The position numbers and the translations under genes were made by a program. From the NCBI GenBank assembly GCA_021397835.1, contig JAJFZO010000034.1, positions 8,943,501-9,007,500 on the forward strand: a stretch of DNA of 64,000 nt. The letters run 5' to 3'. The notes under the pieces were generated by a model. The model worked only from the letters and a program-made list of their open reading frames with translations, did not search any database and was not told the origin of the DNA. The stretch is from Moringa oleifera (taxonomy: Eukaryota; Streptophyta; Magnoliopsida; Brassicales; Moringaceae). The first letter of the stretch is position 1. Each line of letters begins with the position of its first letter. Shown here piece after piece: positions 25,066 through 35,400 of this stretch.

Positions 25066-26199
25066 AGAAGGAGAAGGTCAATAAGAACCTTGAAGATCGA
25101 GGTACTATGGTGCTATCCCCATACCACCCATCAGTCCTCCCAACTCAAAGAGGAAGATCATTTTTTATCAAATTAGAAACTACTAACTGATATCAACTTA
25201 AATCATCTAATTTTCATGCATGAGTCGATATATAAGTCTATTTTGCCCACTAATCTGAAGAAATATGACGCCAAAGAAAGTGGCATGTTTCTTAGTAATA
25301 CAATTATGAATTTTGAAGATGTACATATCTTTTATTAATCTAATTTTATTTTTTTGGTTATTGAAACTTTACACCTAATATTTATTCTTTTGATATGATT
25401 CTTTCGATCATCTTGTGTTGTAATGACGTATGTCCATTCTAACGAATAAGTATAATCATATTAGCATCGAACTTCATCACTGCATGAAGGAGGCTGAGTT
25501 TGCCAATAAGTCAGCCGAAGATGACATGAATGATGTTCATGTTTATGCAACCGAAGTTAAAAGGTTGAAGAACATTATGGCTAAAACTAAAGAAGATATG
25601 GATAACATGAAGCTTGAATTTGCTCAACTGCATGCCAATATTGATGCCAAGGTCAATCATGTTAAGAATGAGCTGACATTGAAGCATCTAGATGAAGTAA
25701 GGAGGGTTCAAGACGAACCTTGATTCAGAGTTATTAATGAATTCAGACTATTAGACGAATACAAGGCTAAGATTGAAGAGCAAGTAGCTCCTTTATATTT
25801 ATCCATTCGAAAAAGACTCATGAAAGAGATCAAAGGTAAGCTTCCTCATGTTGAATTGAATTAGGTACAAATGGCACCTCCAACAGAATCTTCATTGATA
25901 CATTCAAAAGAACTTGATGTGTCACTTGCTCACATTACTCAAAATTGGCACCTAAACCTACAAAAGACATATAGTTTTTGTAGAAGCTCCTACCCTAGCT
26001 TCCAAACCTAAAGTGCCCACTATAATTTTAGATGTTCTAATTGTAATTGTTCAAGACAGTGCTTTTGATATGGCTTGATCTGTTTATCTTCATCTTCCTT
26101 CGTAATTCTACTATTTTTTTTTTCAAATTTTCTTATATTAACATTTTAGTTCTTATGAAATATTATTTCTTATTTTTCAATTTTTCACTTAGCATTATC

Positions 26200-26479
26200 C
26201 CAGGCTGTTACTTGCCCTAACTTGACCTTTAACACTAATGCAAAATTGACTAAGTGATAGACACTTAACCGTTAACATTGTCAACCCTCAATAAAATCTT
26301 GATGAACCTAGTTAGCTATCGAATGTTGATGAAGCTTAACCTTGATGAGTCATTTTCCTAATGAAACAAAGACCTAATGAATTATAATTTCGATGAATCA
26401 TAATTTTGATTTACATTAGCAGTGAGCTTTCTTTGAGTAACCAACCTGATTTCATCGGGTGTAAAATTTAGTGTCTACA
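26200..26479 (-). mobile_element. LTR head fragment (minus orientation)
   Basis: Ends with ATTTAGTGTCTACA, the reverse complement of the LTR head TGTAGACACCTAAAT seen at 12,020. The preceding bases carry repeated CCTTGATGA/CTTGATGAA phrases that also precede the similar heads at 53,649 and 62,965. It may be the U3 start of LTR B, displaced by the insertions between. Confidence 0.5.
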
Positions 26480-26489
26480 AAGTGAAAAT

Positions 26490-26870
26490 AGCATATTCAT
26501 ATCTTAAATTAGGGATCTATTGGGCTTTTCTAATGAACCTTTCAATATTCATGCAAGCTCTTATTCATAGCCTGCTTGATGGCCCTTAAATCATCGATAG
26601 TATTTTTGTTTTAGATCTTATTGGGGAACCTGATCACTAAGGCAAAAAAATCCTAAAATTTGGTCATTAAGCCCAACTTAGGAGAGTGATACAAATCTAG
26701 AGCATCTCTTATGAATAAGAGGGGAAATAACTTAAAACATGTAGTGTTAGCTACCCTCAATAGCAATAAGGCATCCTAGAACCTTTTAATATGTACTCAA
26801 GGACTAGCATCACCATCATAACTCTATATTTAGAGGGTTTTTTATTATTATCTCTAGGATTAGTTCATCC
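26490..26870 (-). pseudogene. Gag relic of another Ty3/gypsy element
   Basis: The minus-strand translation shows YDGDASP.VHIKRF, DALLLLRVANTTCFKLFPLL, ALDLYHSPKLGLMTKF and DDLRAIKQAMNKSLHEY. This follows the retrotransposon gag core (a YDG..DP..H phrase, CR.FP..L.GAA..W, F..L...F, K..K....ESL..Y). It directly abuts the LTR head at 26,479. No pol was found with it. About 26,870-27,300 shows no further recognised coding. Confidence 0.5.
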
Positions 26871-27664
26871 ATGATTGCCTTAGAGAATAGGAAATTGATT
26901 CCTATTTTGCATGAATAGCTCTGGCTTATTGGATGACTTCATCTTCTGGTATTCATCATCTAATAACTTTTGCCATAATTGCTCTACCTTGATTAAGGGC
27001 ATCACTAGTGTAGGGCAACTGCTTTGATTGGGATTGGTTGTTGCAATGACACTATGTATGATGGATTAGCATTTTTAGGTTATGGTGCCACTAGCAATGG
27101 ATTAGATTAGAAAGGGGTAGCCTGGGCCGAGATCCAGCAACTGATGATTTGGCTTACTACTCTCTAATGGAAAGATCATTCCTAAACGCTACAATTGTTA
27201 TTGCTAATCAACAAGGATCTTACATAGTTCAACCATTTATTTTTATTTTTTCTTTTTCTTTTTTATTTTGAACAAAGAACATTTTTTCTCAACTATTATT
27301 CCAAGGTTAGGGCTTGTGGGGGTTGTTCCATCATGAATGCTACATTAGCAATTATAGTATCAAATGTCTTAGTAGTATTCAATCTCAAGTTCCTCTTGGT
27401 GGTAATGAAACAATTAGAATTGTTTCTTCTAGGTTGTATAACTTTTTGTTCATAGGTCCTCATAAACTACGTCAAATGTTAACACCTAAAAATCGTTTGA
27501 CTAGAGATATGATGGAAGGAGGATTGATCATCTTGCAAAAAAAGGACACCTTCGTTGCTCAATTTATTATTTCAGTAATCAAAGGGACATTAAAGAGTAA
27601 AAAAAAACATATTTTTACCTTATATGATGTAATCCACATTAACTTAGTATCCTATTTCGGTTAA

Positions 27665-27982
27665 TGTCCTATTTTAATTAGATATCTTAATTTTTCATTT
27701 AGTTAGTTTTTTATTCTCTCAAGTTTTCCATTAAGTCAGCTTCTTATTCTCTCAAGTTTTCCATTTAGTTAGCTTCTTATTCTTTCACGTTTTTTATTTT
27801 TAGTTTTCCTATTCTTTATACATTTTCTATTCTTAGTTTACTTCTTTGCATTATTTAAAGATTTATTGTAATAGTTTGAGGTAATTAAATATAATTTATT
27901 AAATTTTCCTCAAAAAGTTTAACCTTTGATTTTGTTCTTTAAGTTTATTCCACTTCTTTTTCGAAACAAACCTTTCGCTGCC
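27665..27982 (+). repeat. 5' LTR of element C (left limit approximate)
   Basis: The last ~110 bases (from AAATTTTCCTC..AAAGTTTAACCTTTG to AACAAACCTT) are repeated at 30,335-30,438, which identifies an LTR. The left limit at TGTCC (27,665) is a guess because the 3' copy is truncated. The LTR contains three tandem 33-base units (27,695-27,793) and a possible TATTTAAAG-type box near 27,850. Confidence 0.55.
27695..27793. repeat. Three 33-bp tandem repeats in the LTR of element C
   Basis: Three units of the form CCATTTAGTTAGCTTCTTATTCTCTCAAGTTTT start at about 27,695, 27,728 and 27,761 and differ by a few substitutions. Confidence 0.85.
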
Positions 27983-27988
27983 CTAAAT

Positions 27989-28000
27989 TAGTATCAGAGC
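27989..28000 (+). other. Primer-binding site, initiator-Met type (element C)
   Basis: TAGTATCAGAGC differs in one base from TGGTATCAGAGC, the common primer site complementary to initiator Met tRNA. It lies a few bases after the LTR end. Confidence 0.75.
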
Positions 28001-28019
28001 AAGGATTTTACCTCATTCT

Positions 28020-29520
28020 GATGGCTGACGATAGTTTTAGTGGGATATAAACCACTGACAATGAACAGCAGTTTGACAAGTTTGAGCAACGACTTGATTG
28101 GATCGATGGAATCCTTTGTAATCTTATGCAGATGATAACTACAACGACTATGAAAAGAAGACATGATTCCATGGATTAAAGACCAAATCAACATGAAAAC
28201 ATAAAGAATGGTGGCCAACAAGACTTAAATTGTGTAGATTTTATTCTAAGAAATTCTAGGGTAGCAAATCATGTGGATTTGCAACCTAGACACCAATCAC
28301 CTGTTGACCAAGCTTAAGATGTTAACAGTAGCTTATGGCAGGCCAGGACGATATATACCAACCTCGAATTGGCTCAAGAATCCATAACGAAGCCCCAATT
28401 CAAGTCGGATGAGCCATGAATCGTAATTTTCATGAGCATGTTCTATTACGGGTTTATGCATGGCAAAATCAAAAAGCTCTTATATGGTGGCATGATGGTG
28501 AGTTTGTGGTTAGGGATGCCCTTCCACCTTTTCGAGATGGTGATTTTCAACGTCAAGTTTGGAAGAATGTTCAACAAAGGCAACCATGGAGGTTGGATTA
28601 TTCATTTAAAGAAGAAGATTTTTATTTTAGGGACAACGATCAAGGCCCACACACTCAAGATTTTAAGATAAAGATGGATTTACCAATTTTCAACAGTTGT
28701 TTAAACATTAAAGATTTTCTCGATTAGGTAAGAATTATTAAAAACTTGTTTGATTTTTTGAATGTTTCAAAAGAAAACCAAGTTAAGTTCATGGCATATA
28801 AGTTGAAAGGCAGAGCCTCTGCTTGGTGGGAACAACTTCAATATAATCATCAATGCTAAAGAAAGTAGAGTGTTCGCACTTAGCCCAAGATGAACAAATT
28901 ACTACAAAGAAAATTTCTCCTTCTAGATTATGAGTAGTTTTTATATCAACAATATCAAAATTATTGACAAGTCAACCATACTCTTAATGAGTACACAAAA
29001 GAATTCTACCGATTAAATGCATGAGTTAATCTGCTTGAGACAGATGATTAATTGATTGCTCATTATATTGGAGGCCTGAAGATAGTTATTCAAGATCGAC
29101 TGTTGTTCAAGGGATTTAGACCATAACAAATGCAGTTAATTTGGCGATGAAAGTAAAAAATCAGATCAACAGATCTATTATACATTCCCAAAATAATTTT
29201 TTATTTCAAAATCAAGAAGTGTCTTCCACTTTAAAAGAGTCAACAACTGTAAGCAGCCACAGTAGTCAAAATAAAAATTCATCTTCGATTCAAGATTTGG
29301 CACAGAATCAAAGTAACACTTCAACCTTTGTTTGGTCTAACACCCAAGGTAGTGAACAACAGCAACATCGAATCAATAATGATCCTTATGGATGCACACC
29401 CTAATCTTCGAAAGTGTTTTCGATGCAACCAATCAAGACACCTTTCAAATCAATGTCTGAATAAAAGATCTATTAACTTTGCAGAAGATGTGAAAAAAAT
29501 GGCTTGTATTGTCCAATGAC
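28020..29520 (+). pseudogene. Gag of element C with CCHC zinc knuckle
   Basis: Starts at an ATG (28,021, MADDSFSG...) shortly after the primer site. The central part (28,416-28,727) is open and ends with KMDLPIFNSCLNIKDFLD. It continues across a stop with KFMAYKLKGRASAWWEQLQ, the conserved gag core. Further on, EFYRLNA..N and HYIGGLK..IQDRL phrases occur. A serine/glutamine-rich linker (29,141-29,400) leads to CFRCNQSRHLSNQC (about 29,416), a CX2CX4HX4C zinc knuckle that binds RNA in functional gag proteins. At least five stops or frameshifts break it. Confidence 0.75.
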
Positions 29521-29579
29521 TCTTGCTTGCCCCAAAGAAACTTGATAACACTCAATGACATAAGATCTTTCAAACTCAA

Positions 29580-29950
29580 TGCACTGTTTGTAATAAGGTA
29601 TGCAACATCATTATTGATAGTGGCAGTAGTAAGAATGTTGTCTTTAAAGCTCTCGTGAAAGTATTAAATTTGAAGACTGGGAAACATCCTTCTCCATATA
29701 AGATCACATGGATTAAGAAAGGTTTGAAAGTTCAAGTGCAAGAAGTTTGCAAAATTTCTTTATCAATCAAGAAATATTATAAAGATGAGATCGTATGCAG
29801 TGTAGTAAAGATGGACGCTTGTCATATCCTATTAGGAAGACCATAGTATTATGATGTTAATGCTACTTATAAAGGACGAGATAATACTTTTATCTTTCGG
29901 TGGCTTAACAAAAAGATTGTGTTTTTACCACAATCTCAACCTTCATAAAA
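29580..29950 (+). pseudogene. Aspartic protease fragment of element C
   Basis: The translation includes NIIIDSGSSKNVV (active-site DSG motif intact), LKTGKHPSPYKITWIKKG, KYYKDEIVCSVVKMDACHIL and LLGRP. These are the protease flap and C-terminal phrases found in plant chromovirus-like elements. A stop follows LLGRP, but the frame continues as NATYKGRDNTFIFRW. Confidence 0.75.
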
Positions 29951-30129
29951 CAATTTTTTTATTAAGGAAGATAAACCATTATTCATTAACATAGCAAGCT
30001 CAGCATTCTTCGTGCTGGTTAAGAGCCAAGCTTTATCGTAGCGTTAGTAGTGAAAGGCTAAGCTGAAAAAACTGTTGAGGTTCTACCCAAGATCTGAGAG
30101 GTACTTACTGATTTTACTAATTTGTCTCC

Positions 30130-30240
30130 TAATAAGTCACCTCATGAGCTACCTCCTATGCGAGATATTCAACATTGTTATATGAGCCTAGCTGATTATG
30201 AAGAGTTACAACGGCAAGTTCATGAGTGGCTTAACAAAGG
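30130..30240 (+). pseudogene. Start of reverse transcriptase of element C
   Basis: HELPPMRDIQHCY and ADYEELQRQVHEWLNKG match the segment just before the RT fingers in Ty3/gypsy elements. Coding similarity ends at about 30,245, where the deletion junction into the 3' LTR remnant begins. Confidence 0.65.
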
Positions 30241-30334
30241 TTAGAAGTTTGTGGCGCCCCCCGAATGTTATTGATATCTTTAAGTATTTTCCCTGAGATG
30301 AGTATGTTGTTGAGATGGCTCAACAAAGGAAAAT

Positions 30335-30438
30335 TTGATAAATACAATTTATCAAATTTTCCTCTAAAAGTTTAACCTTTGGATTTGTTTCTTAAATTTT
30401 ATTTCGCTTCCTCTTTCAAAACAAACCTTCTGTTGCAC
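30335..30438 (+). repeat. 3' LTR remnant of element C
   Basis: About 100 bases match the end of the 5' LTR (AATTTTCCTCTAAAAGTTTAACCTTTGGATTTG, then ACAAACCTTCTGTTGCA). Only the 3' tail of the LTR is present. Confidence 0.75.
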
Positions 30439-30440
30439 CA

Positions 30441-30898
30441 TTTTATAAGTAGATACATGAATTTTCCAATTTGGATATGTTTAATTTCATGTTTTAGAGG
30501 TATCGTCATAGAGATTCTAGGTAAATTTCATGGAGAAGTTATTGAAAAATCTCATATGACAGTTATGTTCAGTTATTCTTGAAGATCTTGACTAATCTCA
30601 GATTTTTGAGACCATCAGGCCATTGCTAGCTATAGTTAGGACAGAGTTGTGATACCGAGGCCAATTTTATGATTGGTAGTTTTACACGAATCTTCCAATT
30701 TGGATATGTATAATTTCATGTATTAAAGGTATCACCATAGAGATTCTAAACAGATTTCATGGAAAAGATATCAAAAAATCTCATATCGCAATTACGTTAA
30801 GTTATCCTTGAAGATCCGGATTGATCCTTGATTTTCTCGACCATCAAGCCATTGCTAGCTTCAGTTAGGACAAAGTCAAATGTACAATTGATAGTTCT
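30441..30898. repeat. 229-bp tandem duplication
   Basis: Two copies about 229 bases apart share CTTCCAATTTGGATATGT, AATTTCATGT.TTA.AGGTATC, CATAGAGATTCTA, TTTCATGG..AAG and CCATTGCTAGCT in order. They lie immediately right of the element C LTR remnant and have no coding content I can recognise. Confidence 0.8.
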
Positions 30899-30899
30899 A

Positions 30900-31860
30900 C
30901 TTAGGGCAAGTTTGGCGAACTAAGGTGATAGTCTCAATTTGAGTTGATAATCTGAGCTATGTAGTGGCTAACGTAGCATGTTCGAATAGGTTACTTCGGA
31001 CCGTAATGATATTTTTTTGTTAAATTGATGGTATACCCATTATGAATATAACAATGTGGGGATGTAAGTGCTTTATGTGGTTGCCATCAGAAACTTTGTT
31101 TGTGTTGTACAGAATATTTTCACTTGTTGAAATAAACTAGCTTAATTTATATCAATGAAGTAAGAATTTATTAAATGATAATATTATCTTAATTTTAGTT
31201 TAACATATTATCTTTTTTAGAACAAATATTATGACAAAATTAATTGTAAATTTAAAGTAAAGGTAAAAAAATATGTGAAAATTAATATGTTATATATTAA
31301 TCAATAAAATAAATTTTAAATAAGGCAAATATTATATAAAACCTTAATATTTACTTTGTATTATCAATCAAACTTTCATATTCAAAAACTAACAAATAAA
31401 AACCTAATTTATCAATTTGATCCAAATTGAGTGCAGTCCAAATGGTTATGAAAAATTAATTTATAGTGTTAAAATGCCTTAAAATAATTCAAATAAATTT
31501 TTCACTCAATTTCGGCTTTATCACACAAAATTAAAAATTTTGCAAAATAAGATCAATTTTTTATAAATTTTTTAAATTTTAATAATATAAATTTAAAAGA
31601 TATATATTTTTCAATACTAAAAAATAGTACTTTCAATATTTTTTCACATATAAAAAATTTTCAGTCTAAATTCATCATACAAAATTTTTAATTTGAATAT
31701 CATTAATTTTAAAATTTTTATTAAAATTTAATTTAATTTATATTAATAAATTAATATTTAATTTATCATTTTTGAAAATCATGATTTAATTTATAATATA
31801 AAATAAATATTAAAATTTTATATAATTTTTTATTTTTTAAAATGATATAATTTTATGAAT
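30900..31860. other. AT-rich intergenic DNA
   Basis: Nothing recognised. Very AT-rich from about 31,150, with short homopolymer and AATTTT runs. Confidence 0.6.
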
Positions 31861-31864
31861 TAAA

Positions 31865-32440
31865 TAATAAATCAAATGCACCCGAACTTAAAAAAGACCA
31901 ACAATGTTATACATAAAAATGTGGGGTGATTGCTTTTGTTTACCATATCGTTTTTGGTCAACACAAATTGTTCTGAAATGAATATCCTGAAATCTGAATC
32001 TATAAAAAACATGATGTATTTACATGATACAGTGCCTAATTGCTTTACCAGACACATGAAGGTGATTATAGTTGGGGGACCTTCCAATATGGATCAACTA
32101 ATTAATTGCCCATTACAATTTAAGAGGGGACCAGCATACATTTATGGAATATCTACACCAAACAAAAAGAAGCAATTAAGATTAATTAATAGTAATAAAG
32201 CTTTCTGGTCATGTGACATTGCAAGGTGTCTTGGATTGAAATGATACGAGGAGAGGAGTCATAGAGTCACTTTCTCTATGAATTGGATGAGCTTCATCAA
32301 AATTATACAATTTAGTGTGGAATGGAAAAGAGGAAGAATACATACACTCTGCACGAGTAGTTTTCACTCTCGTGCGGCCAATCATGATATTGAATATTTT
32401 GTCGTACATGCATATGAATTTATGCTATAATGCATGTTTT
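31865..32440. other. Unrecognised segment with overlapping open frames on both strands
   Basis: A 104-codon plus frame (31,930-32,244) and 66-71-codon minus frames (31,872-32,087; 32,209-32,409) overlap in a segment that is less AT-rich than its surroundings. None shows a motif I recognise. It may be low-copy sequence, a transposon remnant or a lost gene. No function is proposed. Confidence 0.3.
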
Positions 32441-35400
32441 TATAGACACAAATAATTGCCTCATTATTGATTTGTCAATTTTGACATTTGGTCATGTATC
32501 GTTCATGCTAGGGTTTCCTTGCTCAGTACTCTTAATTCAATGCCAGCCAACAAGTTAAGAAATCCAAGAGAAATTAAGAAAAGAAAGCTTGTATGCAGCG
32601 CGCACACAAGTGGAAGCAGTCAAACCCTCAAATTGTCAAATGTCAAACTTTAAACATATACAAAAGAATCCATTTTTGTCAAAGAGATACACACATACAC
32701 GCTACATGCTTGTGAATCAAAGGTCATTGACAGTGGCCCAACAGATTAGTTACTTCGAATAATTGCTTGGTATCATAGACACAAATTAATATATTCATTC
32801 AAGGGTGTTTCTCAGAGCTCATATGCATTTGTGCATGGTGAGCACACACGTACACAACCATAAACACATGCAAACATCCCCAAGCGCGTACACTGGTGAC
32901 CACATTCACGTGCACACAGACACACGGTATAAAAATTTATATAAGTATACATAGATAATAATATAATATTATTTTAACTTAAGTTATTGTGTGATATATA
33001 TTATTTATTTTAAATTTATTTTTATTATAAAATTAAGCTTTCGTCCATTCAAGTTACATTTAAATGTGTGAAAGATGGAAGTATATATCATATATTGGTT
33101 GATTGAATAATTTTTGAATATACCAAATCTAAACATTGAGTTCTAGCCTATACTATCATAACACCCTAAATCCATCATGCTTTAAATTCAACATTATGGT
33201 GACCGCAATTATTGTAATATCAAATTTTAGTTGATAATGATAATATTATTTTTTAACTCATGTTATCTTATTGAAATTCCTTTTATGATAAAATTGAAAA
33301 TAAATATATAAAAAAATATTAAATTAAATGTTTTTTTAATTTGAATCTCCATGTATAAATTGGTTTATTTACACATTTGATCTTTTAATTTGATTTAAAT
33401 TAAATTCTAATGTTTTAAAGTATGTATTTTTGTTGTTGAAATATCTTTAAAATAATTCAAATAATTTTTATTTTTCATTGTGAGTCTATAATTTAGTTTT
33501 AAATAATTTTTAATTCATTAATTATTTTTTTAACAAACTTTTTTAAAATTTTAATAATATAAAATTTAAAAATGAAAATCAATACCAAAAAAAATTCTGA
33601 TTTTTTTTGTAATGATAATTTACATATTTTTAGATGCTAATTAAGAAAATATTTCTAATTATATAAAGTTTAAGAAATTAGATCATATACCATTACCTAT
33701 AATTACACAAATTTTTAGTTTAACATGAACTTAAATTAATCAAATGTAAATGATGTGATCAAAATGTCTTTGTCGCTGAAAACATTATCATGAACATCTT
33801 ACAACAAGATGCAACAAAATTTTTCTTTTCTCTTTTCTTAGTTTCCCCATTTATCAGGATTTTTGTACCTTGTTCTCTCAATATAAAGCAGCTTTTGTAT
33901 AATTATTTTTTGCCTTATTTTCTGATGGAAAATTTTCTCAATTATATGTTTAAGATTTTTTTTTTTTTTTGGTTCTTTCAAATGCTTGGTGAAACTGCCC
34001 AAATTTGTAGGTTGGGGTGTAAAAGGAGAACTTTTTCTCTCATGAAATTTAATTCGTTATAAAAATATAAATATGTAATTTATTGAATTATAAATACCAT
34101 TTATACCAAAATAATCTATTATAAATATTTAAAAATAATTGATGATATATTATTCAAAATTTCAAATTATTTACAGTTTGAAAATCACTTTATAATCAAA
34201 TAATGTAAAAATCTTTCATTACTTATACCTCAAATAATACATATTTTAAAATTTTGAAATGAGACTAAACAAACTATAATAATTTTTAGTTTTACAATTA
34301 TTTGTGCTTTTAGTTTGTAATAGTTTTCCAAAAATTTGAAGTTCTGTGGATGAAAGCACTTGAAATAATGATTTAATGATAGCTTATGTGTGATGACAGA
34401 AACCTGCAAAAACAAAAGAAGGGGCATTAAAGTGATTGCAAAGAGTTTGAATGTCCAAATTAGTGTAAATTTGAATAATAGGATAGTATATTAAAAAAGA
34501 TGTTTGATTAAAACTTATACAAGATTTTTTTTTATAGAATTATTGATATTTATTTTAATAAATTTCATCTCTCATAATAAGAATTTATAGACAACTTTAC
34601 CAAAAACGACTTATTTATTGTTACAAAATATTTTGATGCTCTTATGTTAATTTATTAATAAACTATTTATTTTTTATTTCATTAATTCAAATATATATAT
34701 ATAGATAGTTTGAACCGGGTGTCTTGAGACCTTAATTTTTAGACTTGTCTAATTACTTAGACCATATTTTATATTTAATTATCTCAAAATCCCTTACTCA
34801 TCACTTTGGGCACATATGTTAGTTTCTACATCAAATCCTTTATTACTTTATAACTTTACCTTTTTCTTTTCTTTATAATTTAGACTTTTTGGGTAAACAA
34901 GCAGCCTAAGGCTCCACCACCGCAATGCTCGTTCACAACTGAATCTTTACAATCTTAATTACTTGATTACTTCCCACTTTCTATTTTCTTAATGCTTTTC
35001 TTTTCTGCTGAGGCCGGAATATTCGATGCACATATATAATTTGTCGTAAAACTTTTTGATTTTATCAACAAAGTAAGACCGACCCTCATATTGATTTTAC
35101 TTTCTAGATTAAAAAAAATAACTAGATTACGCAATTAATATTATATTAGCCAGTCATGGAGAAAATAAGCTAGTTTGGCTTTTGGTCGAAAAAGGATCCA
35201 TTCCATTTATAAGTTTGGATGCTCTAGTTAAGCCATAGCAGTGGCCTAATGAGTTGTTTACTCTATTTAAAAAAAGAAATTAATATATATAGTAAAAAGA
35301 GAGGAGAGGAGCTTTTTAGTGCACTTTGTGGTGTGGGACGCGTACAAAAAGCCAGTCAGTGACAGACAAAATAAACAGAAAAAAGGTACGTGGCGAAAGG

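Larger units (their letters stand above)
20461..25070. mobile_element. CACTA (En/Spm) DNA transposon, ~4.6 kb, degenerate
   Basis: The left tip, TGTCTACAACAAAATAATC, resembles the CACTACAACAAAA terminus of plant CACTA elements with mutated first bases. Both ends carry subterminal palindromic motifs of the type TTTATTCACAG...CTGTGAATAAA (left 20,490-20,770; right 24,809-25,065), the usual architecture of CACTA ends. The right terminal repeat itself is not clearly recognisable, so the end at about 25,070 is approximate. Inside are a minus-strand C48-type peptidase relic (21.78-22.40 kb), AT-rich sequence and a minisatellite (23.4-24.5 kb). No transposase (TNP2-like) was recognised, so this is probably a non-autonomous or gutted copy. 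Confidence 0.65.
19000..25990 (+). pseudogene. Decayed 'gypsy-type transposon' (Transposase_28-like) gene, split by a CACTA element
   Basis: A pyrimidine-rich leader (19,080-19,250) precedes an ATG at 19,253 (MAKNLRSSS...) and a badly broken reading frame to about 20,455. After the CACTA insertion, coding resumes. The best stretch (25,430-25,723) is an acidic/lysine-rich coiled coil with MKEAEFANKSAEDDM, EVKRLKNIMAKTKEDMDN and NHVKNELTLKHLDEVRRV, followed by DEYKAKIEEQVAPLYLSIRK and GKLPHVELN. A coiled coil followed by a short ..PDL/PHVEL.. end is usual in the plant 'putative gypsy-type transposon' protein family. Intron-like splits seem present. Homologous pieces occur at 46.4-48.3 kb (minus) and 61.9-62.4 kb (plus). 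Family assignment is an inference; the coiled coil is directly visible. Confidence 0.45.
27665..30438 (+). mobile_element. Element C: internally deleted chromovirus-like Ty3/gypsy element
   Basis: A 5' LTR (about 27,665-27,982), an initiator-Met-type primer site (27,989-28,000), gag (28,020-29,520) with a zinc knuckle, and protease (29,580-29,950) are followed by the first residues of RT near 30,130-30,240. The sequence then passes within about 100 bases into the end of a 3' LTR (30,335-30,438). RT palm, RNase H and integrase are missing. Stops and frameshifts are frequent. The chromovirus assignment is inferred from the Met-type primer site and gag/protease sequence. Confidence 0.7.

Noticed and set aside
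27314..27664. A 116-codon plus-strand open frame just left of the element C LTR.
   Set aside because: No motif or homologous family recognised and no promoter or gene context. It may be a transposon remnant, but I cannot support a call.
28432..28671. A 79-codon frame overlapping the gag of element C.
   Set aside because: It is the shifted frame of the gag sequence; the gag motifs are in the other frame.
32800..32930. CACA/CACG-rich stretch upstream of the gene, considered as a microsatellite or regulatory cluster.
   Set aside because: No consistent repeat unit and no recognised motif; left as plain intergenic sequence.
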